A stretch of DNA of 64,000 nt, taken from assembly GCA_036768485.1 (NCBI GenBank), contig JAVLUZ010000165.1:2306075-2370074 (forward strand). Direction: 5' to 3'. Within the stretch, counting starts at the first letter, position 1. Each line of letters begins with the position of its first letter. This DNA is from Mermis nigrescens (lineage: Eukaryota; Nematoda; Enoplea; Mermithida; Mermithidae). Below are positions 22,901 through 31,900 of this stretch, in pieces. The translations under genes and the position numbers were made by a program. Under the pieces are notes generated by a model. That model ran no database searches, was not told where the DNA came from, and was given only the letters and a program-made list of their open reading frames with translations.

Positions 22901-25900
22901 GTTTTTGTCCTCTTAAAAATCTTTGTATGTAAGAAAAGGAGTAGGTCTTCGTATTTACACTGAAAAAATCTTCGCCAAATACAAAAAATCGTGCTCAGCG
23001 GATCGGCGTTTATGGAAAAAAGCATATCTAGGTTTCCTGTGTTTTATCTCCATGCATTAAAATACCTTTCAGCTACCACGACTAGTGTCGCTTTTCAATG
23101 GGACTAGTATATCAACCAAAGCGCAATCTTAAGCTATAAGATCGTTTGTTCGCTATAGAACCTTTTTTTGCAATGCACTTAGCTATTTACTAATTTTTGA
23201 TTTTCGCCCTCCCATGTGAGCGTTTGACCTTCCGCACCTATGACTTGTATCTACCCATCGTTTTAAGCCGAAAATGGGCACTTTTTTGAAAATTTTGTGG
23301 ATTAATTCCTCCAGAGAATTCTCACGTTGTACATGTAATGACTTGACCAGCCGGGGGGCGGAGGGTGCTGCCCTGAAATGAAGCAATATTTTCATTTTCT
23401 CAAAAGAAAGGAAAATATCTTGAATTATCAGATTCTACTATGTACAAAGACAGCCAAGACCGGTTTCGGCTCGCTTTTGAGGTAGTAATCACAAAATTTT
23501 CCGGCGATTCGCACCGGATCGAATCTATTATTTTTCTATTGTATTTGTTATCTTAAAGGCCTAGGTTTATTGTACGTCAAAATGTTTTGGCGCAAAACGC
23601 CAATTGTTAATTTTCTGTATCATTTTTGTTTGGAAATTCCATTATTAAATGCAATGACAAAGGATTTCAAAATTTTTCGGAATCGAACTTGTAGCAGATA
23701 TTAAGAAATTAGTCATATAGGTATTTGAACGACAGATTTTTTGTATTCGAGTTCGAAATCGGGAAACAAAAGTTTTGAAGGCTCACATTAAAAACAGGGC
23801 TTTTTAGGAATATTTCCGTTTTAAGGTTTTTGCATCTTTGTTCTACCCTTTTCTATATTTTCGAACGATATTGACTTCTTCTAATTTTTTCATTGAGAAT
23901 TTTTAAAACTAGAGATTCTGAGATTTGATGTTTTTTATTTTTTATTAAAATTTTTTAGATTAAATTTATTTAAATTAAAAATTTTTTAATTTTTTATTCC
24001 GTTCATTCTTTCGTTTTTTTACTTTTAAAGTGCGTTGGTCTCGCGTTCGAATTGTCAGATAGCACAGAAAAGAATAATAAATCGCCGAATATCGATTCTT
24101 CTGATGTTTTGCAGTCGATCGTAGGCCAATTTTTCTATTGTTACAACGTTATTGGCTTGTTCACGGGTAATATAGCAGCAATAGGACAGTAGATTTTATG
24201 TTTTTCATCATCTGATTAAAGGAAAATAATCGAACGATCGCCTGATTAGTAAAATAACGGGCGGAAATGCTGAAATTCGGCTTATGATTCAATAAAGCAA
24301 AAATTAATTTCTTTATTATAATTTGAATCGAAAAAAATTTTTAAAAAATAAAAAAATTTAAAGCCTAAATTTGCAAAGTACGTAAATTTATAAAATTTTA
24401 AAAACTCGTGTTTTTCCTCCATGCTTTCAGCCAACATGCTTGTTTCAACTTTACCCGAATTTTACTCGGAAATAATTTTTTAATTTTTATCCCGAATCGT
24501 AGCAATAGGTCAATTTTTCCTCAAAAAAATGGCAAAATTCGGACGAGTTGAATTTTTTGAATTGTACATTATAATTATACTTAATGCATAATAAAATTGT
24601 GTTAATTATTTTCATTAGAAATGTAGTAATAACATTTTTCAATTGGTGTTTACTCTGATAGTATTTTGCGCTTCATTTGTCCTTTCTAGATTCCTTCCCT
24701 TTTATCATCGGTTGGCTTTTTATTGATTAAAAATTTCCTTGATTCTATTTTAATTCACATTATCGTGATATACGTAGTTGCTTCAATCCTCAGTCATTTG
24801 CACTTAATTTTTTTATTTTTTATATTTATTTACATTTTTTATTTCATACGGTTTTTTCTTTGCATTATTCCAAATTTATTTTTTGTTCTTTAGGTCCGTA
24901 TTTTTTCTTACAAGGTTCATAAGGATATGGTTCATTCTGAACGCTTACATTCCATACCGTACGCCCACGAAATGATTCCTAGACTTGGCTTGCTGCCAAT
25001 TTACGTGGGCGTATTTCTTGTTCTGCAAAATGTGTTTCCTGTCGAGGTACATAGTTTTAATTTTGATTTACCTTTTGTATATAGTTTTAATTTTGATTTA
25101 GTTTTATGTATATTTTAAGAAATCAATGTTTATATCTTTAAATTGTAATTTACATGTTCCAAATCATTTATTAAAAAACGTTTCTATTGGATTTGTAAGG
25201 TGTTGTTCACGACGATCGATTGAGGTACTTATTTTCGGTACTGGCTCTTATTACAAAATGCATTTATAGGCTTAAAGAGCGGTGTAAACTTGTTTTTTTT
25301 TACAAATCCATATAGATATGCACTTGTATGCATACCTGAGCGTGAGGGGTTTGGGTATGCACCCCCCCTCCCAGAAACCAAAAATATCCCCAGAATTCAG
25401 TTTTTGAGAATTTTTCGCAATTTTTTGATGCCAATGGATAGTGCTCGATGAGAAACGTTGAAAAGTAGTGTTTTTTTCGCCATTACCACCATTTTTAAGG
25501 TCATTTTTTGATTTTTGAAAAAATCTTTTACCCCCTCCAGAATTTTGGTGCCGCCCACCTATGCTCGTATGTATGCAGCTGTGCCGGGGCCGAGGCCCCG
25601 GTCCCGGCCCCGGCGCCGGGGCCTAGGCCCCGGCCCCGGGCCGGGGCCAGGCTGGCCCCGGCACCGGGGCCGGGGCCAATGTTAGAGTTGATTATAATGT
25701 AGAAAATTGATAATGTTTTGGGCAGATTTACCTTCAAACTCAATTTCAAGCAAACCACAGATCTTGCTAATTCAAATCTTTATTTCACTATGTCAGATTG
25801 GTGCAAATTTCTAGTTAATAATCAAAATTGACATATTTTAAATTGCAATTCATATAGACGAGCATTTCCAGCTTGCTTGGTAGCAGACAGCTACGTCTAT

Positions 25901-28900
25901 CAGAACAAATAGAATAATAAGCCTAAAAAAGTGCAAAGTAAAGCACATTGAAAAACGCATCCAAGTCAGAGGAGTTAAATCCATACATGGGCAGCTCAAA
26001 AATTCTAGGGGGTCCAACATTTTTCAAAGTCAAAAAGTGCCTGATAATATATGGTAGAGCGAAAAAAACACCGTTTTCTCGCGTCTCTCAATGAGCTATC
26101 CATTAGCAGCAAAAAACCGCAGAAAAACAAAAAATTCTGAAAATCAATTTCTGGGGGGTCTAGCGGATTTTGGGGGGGGGGAGAATGAGAATTCTGGGGG
26201 TCTGGATCCCCCGATGCCCATGTTCTGTTATATCTTGTAATCCGAGCAAATATTAACGCTTGACGTGCATATCTACAAGCAAGAATATATGCATAGGTAC
26301 ATTACATATAAGGGGTAGGGCAGGGTCGTACTATGAGTATGGTAAAGCACGCTATTATTGGCCCCGGCCAGGCCCGGCCCGGCCCCGGCAAAAAAGGCGG
26401 CCCCGGCACAGCTCTAGTATGCATGTACATATGTTACGTCGACAAAATTTTTTAGGCGCCGTAAAACGATTATGTCCATACCTGGTATTGAAAGGTTTTG
26501 GGGGTTCCACCCCTCGAAGGTTTTCACTCCTCCCCAAAAATTTTTTTAGATATTCTCGATTCAAAAAAACTTAACGAAAATGAGCTCTTTTTAAGCGTTA
26601 AAGCTCGCGCCATATTAGTTGGTACCCATTTTTTGAAACTATATTTTGTTCAATTTATTTTAATTTGTTCATTGTAATATTTATAACGTTTTGACGTTCT
26701 AGAAAGAAAGCGCATCGTCAGAAATGACAAAAGATGAGATTTTTTACGCTTATTCATCGTTTCCTGGGCACAAAGAACGCAATTGAGAGAAATTTTGACT
26801 TCACCCCCCCTCACTGCCCCCCCCCCCTCGAATCACCTTGCTGTGCATGTCTGTTTTTTTCTTTTTGCTGTGCATGTCTGGTAGAAACACCAGAATTAGG
26901 ATTTTGAAGTGTCAACTTTTACATTGTCTTACTTTTATGATTTCTATTTATAGATTTTAGCTTGAAAAACCGATATTTGATAGATATTTTCACCTAAAAA
27001 TCTAAATAATTAGAAATTTAATTATTCTGATTTAGTTTAAATTAGGGTTAACAGCTTAAGAGTTTACTATAACTTCGAGTCTAATTCATCTAGTTTAAAC
27101 AATGTATGACCATGGTACCAGACATTTGAGGGGGATGAGGGATCTTCCACCCAAAGTTGTTCCCCCATCTTCCCTCCCCCAAAGTCAGAAAATTTTTGAC
27201 CCCACCCCCGCCCTCCCCGATTTTTGGGATAACTTGCGATTTTTGGCCGTTTTTATGTGTTTTTTGGCCAACAATTAGGGATCATTTACTCTCCAGCCCC
27301 ATTAAAGTAGCCGGGGACCCCTCTCAAAATTCTAAGCCGTTACATATATGCATGGTATAATGCGTTTGACGCCTTTATCATCAATCATCGAAATCATCGA
27401 TCTCTCGTCAAATTTTTTTATTAACGGCTTTTTCATTGAAGTCTTTTTTATTGACGTTTTCATCCCTTTTCATTAGTTTTATGAATTTTCATTAATTTTC
27501 ATTGAACAAAATGATTAATTTTTACACCGGGAAATCGGTCATCAGTTTTGCGATCAAAAACTTGATCGAATCTCGTTGAGTGTTCATTCAGATACATAAT
27601 TAATTAGTGTGAAAATTAATAGATTTGTTAATAATAATTTTATTAATAAGTAAATAAATTTCAATTTAATTAATAATGAATAAAAATGTGAATTAATAAA
27701 CGCATGCATTGTAGTCTCAAAATGAGACAAAACTTGTTTTTGGCACTTTGTCGGCTTTTTATCCCGCAGTTTACAAAAGAAGTCACTACTTAGTTTACAC
27801 TTCTGTTTGTTTACACCGTACATGTAATGGCTCGAAATTGGTGGGGGGGGCTAAATGACCTTCAATTTTCGGCTAAATAACGCTTAAAAACGGCCAAAAA
27901 AATCGATTTTTTTCCGAAAATTGGGGGAGGGATCACATATTTTCTGGCTTCCGGGGGATAAAGGAGACGTCCGACTTTGGGTTTGGGGATCCCCCTTCCC
28001 TCCTATTACACTTATGGTTTACACTACTCCTTGTTTTCGTTTCAGGACGTCCATTCGGACGACTTCTTCGTCAATAACGGATTTTAGTTCGCCTCACTTA
28101 CATGATACCGGTGTTTGTGCAGTTTAGGATGCGCTGTTATTCAGCGTGGACATTGTCCGAAATGGCTTGCCTCGTCGCTGGCCTTGGCGCCTATCCAAAG
28201 ACGACCGAATCTAAGTGCGGCCAGGGCCCTACAGTAGACTCTACTCATTTCAGGTACAAAGTTTTTGAAACATTTAGTGCTTATATTTATGTTGTTTTTT
28301 TAATTTTAAAAATTTATTCTTTTTCGATATATTTTATTTTATATTAATATTATATTATTTCGTGTTTATATAATTTTTTGTATTAAACTACCTGCGTTAT
28401 TTTATATTATTGTTTATATCTCAAAAGTGCCTATTTTTGGCGCTTCGCGTCATATGCATGCATAATCGTGTTTTGTCTATTACTTACTCGATTGTTGTCT
28501 ATATTCTGTTCAGTTTTTTCAAATTTTTTTCGTAGTTGTTTATTATTTATTTTTATTTATTTTTTATTTATTAATTTTTCATGCTCTAAAAAGGAATCAT
28601 TTTCAAAAACCCTTTAAAATGTTGTTTCTATGTTTAAATTAGGATGTTTGTGAGCTCATCTAGACGAGCTTCATGCGGAGGTGAAGAGAGATTTTTTTAG
28701 TTTAGAATTATTCGGTTTTTTGGGATACAAAAGCTATTGTCTAAATTGTTTACAAGACTGAATTTTAGCGTCCAGTGCAAGCTCATAATGTTTAAGATTA
28801 TAAAGAATTAATTTTAGACTGTTTAAAACGTGCGTTTGGGCCTGAACATATAATATGAAATTTTTTTAGAATTTTCGCTGAGGTGTGTTAAAAAGTGTTA

Positions 28901-31900
28901 AAATTACTGCAATTTTTACCGAAGGTCTTCTTACTGATTAAGACGGGTGCTAATGGCCAATTTGCTCTTTTGCAACACCCAACTTTCAGTAAAAACTGTG
29001 CCTTTTGGTCAATTTTCTCTATTTTTAGACATAGAAATTGATAACTTGATCATTTAAAGTTGATAAGTTAAAGTTGCTACATATTTAATATCAGAAATGC
29101 GCAGCATGGGAGTTTTACCAGTTTTCGTCCACCCGGACCCCCAGCATTTGGTCGCTTCGCTGCCCACCTATGCCCCAAACCCCTTACCCAGGATTATGTA
29201 TGTTGTTTAATGTATATATAGGTCACATCTGGGCCTCGTAGATGACAAGCATTATAGAAAAAATTGACTAGCTCGAAATTATGAAAAAACTTCATTTGGT
29301 AGTTATCTTAGTTCACTTCGAGAATTTTCAATTTTTTCCTTTGGGGGACCCTAGTGAAAAATCAATATTTTTTTATTTCGGGGGGGGGCGGGACTCGAGC
29401 CCCTTCCCCACTCTGTCTCCCCTGGCTACAGGCGGTGCATGCATATACGCCATGCCAATCATACATGTAAAGCATTGGAATTCTGGGAAGGGTGGTCAGG
29501 CCCAAAAATTTCTTAAAAAGTTCCTTTTTGGGCTCGAAAACAAGGGTACACCTCAAAAACAGTGTTTTTTGACGTTTCAGACAATGCTCGTTCTTTCTAG
29601 AATATAAAAACGTAAAAAAATTGCGAAAAATTTGAAAAAATGGAGTAAATTGATCAAAATATGATAAAAATGTGTGTATGGCGCGGAACGCCGGAAGTTT
29701 GAGATTTTTGGGCCAAAAATTGGCTAAAAACGTTTAAAAATGCACACTTTTTACAACTCTTACCAACTTTTACAAAAAAAATCGATAATCCTGCGCGGTT
29801 GCAGCCATTTTGCGGGGGGTCAGTTGCCATTTTGAGGGAGGTCAACACCCCCAAACCCCCCAGGAACAAGTCTGGTGCCGACTCCCTCCTCCCAAAAGTT
29901 TGGGCTACATATTGCATTTCTGGTCGGCACCTGAGAAAATACTAATTAACGAATTTTTCGGGCGATTTTGGGAATCTGCCTTTGTATTTACTTCAAAATT
30001 TAGCCATCTGTTTTATATCTTATCTTAATTTGGTAGCTTTTTCTGAACACAGATCGATCGATTCGACGAAAGGCGAAGAATTTAGCTTCGAAACTATACG
30101 CAACGTTGACCCGATGGGTTGCGAATTTTCTGGAACTTTTCGCGGTTCTATTCGTTGCTGGAACCGGACCGTTCAATATTGGCTCGTTGCCAATGTTTAC
30201 AATCGGACTCGAGAAATCAATTCGGTAATTAGGGCGCCTGTTAGATAAACGTATCTCTGGAAATTATAAAAAAACACGTTTATACGTAATCGATAATGTA
30301 TTTCGCAGGAGTCTTGGTCGTACATGCTCAACATGAAAATTCTGGGGGACGAAATCGGAGAATTTTTCTTAAATTACTTTTTTGGGCCCAAAAACGTGTT
30401 TAAAAATTGAAATAATTAAAAAAATAGAAAAAATGATTGAAAGTTAAAAAAAAATAAAAACTCAAAACTTTTACATAGAACATAAACTTGAAAAATTCGA
30501 TTAAATATGAAAAGTTGTCTAAATTAAACAAAGGCCGATTGAGTATCAAAAATCGTGCAAATTAAACAAAAGCCAAAAATGAGTGGAAATTTGACACTTT
30601 TGAACTAAAATATCGCTAAAACGCTTGAAACAGCACGTTTTCTACGATTTTTTAGAAAAATAAGAATCATTGTGGGGCCTGAAGTTTTTACGGCCGACCC
30701 CCCCCCCCCCTCCCAAATTAATTGAAAAATGAGTTATGGCGTAAAGTGCCTAAATCTTGACGCTTTTGAGCCAAAAGATTGCTAAAAACGTATGAAACAG
30801 CAATTTTTTACGATGTTTTCGAAAATAAAAAATTCTGGGTTGAAAAATTCAGTATTTAATTTTAATTATTTAATTTTGATTTAAATAATTTAATTTTCAA
30901 TTTTTATGAAAAAATTTATCGATCTCCCAGCCAGGATAATGTATGGCCGGATCATTTTAGTCAGCGGCTGGTTCTAAAGAGTTATGATTGGAGACTGAAG
31001 AAATGCTGAATTTAGAAAACCAGTAAAGTAAATGGTTTATCGTGCTTTTAATTTTGTAAGTGAATTCTTTCGCATAATAGGAACTCAGAACATGGTGTAA
31101 ATTTAAATTTAATGAGCTTTTGGAATTTTTATTAGCAATTTCACTCTTATGTTGTTTTTACAATTCTCCATTTTTTAAGTCCGTTTTTTTCAATTTTTAA
31201 AACATTTTCTTACGTTTTTGTACATTTTAATAGCTTTATGTAGCCCAAAATCCAAATCCTTAGTTTAAACAAGCGTGTCTCTTCCCAAGTTGGCTTTTCG
31301 TCCATAATTGTAACTTTTTTCGTTCAATTCTTCACCTTGAATTGCTCTTGTCAAAAAAGGCACTTTAAAATTGCCACCCCTCAGAATTTCCATGCTGTGC
31401 ATTTCTGATCCCAACCGTGACTTTTCTACCTTTTCTGACCTTTGAAACTTTTGGACTCCCATCACTGGTTCCTCCTGATCAATATGTGGTTTCAAAACAT
31501 TTGGAAAAAATTCAAAAAAATCGATAAATTGAACAAAATTTAATAAAACATGAGTATATGGCGCGAAGTGCCGAAAATTAGACACTTTTGAGCAAATAGA
31601 TAGCTAAAAACGCTAAAAAAGCACCTTTTCTCTGAATTTTTAGGAAATTTCGGGAAAGTTGAAAAATCGCTAATTCTTAGGGGGTGTGAAATTTTTCTGG
31701 GGGGTCAATCTTCTCCAAGATCATGCTATATGGTGCTCAGATGTACATATCTGCATGGCGGGCAGAACGAAATAGTGTGAATAGAAAATCAGTGAACTTC
31801 ATGGTTTATTTGTACAGGGTGTCACGAAATGATAGCCCCCTCCAAAAATTCATTTCAGGGTACGATAGAAAAAATATGTAAGCACTATCTTGTAGAGCAT

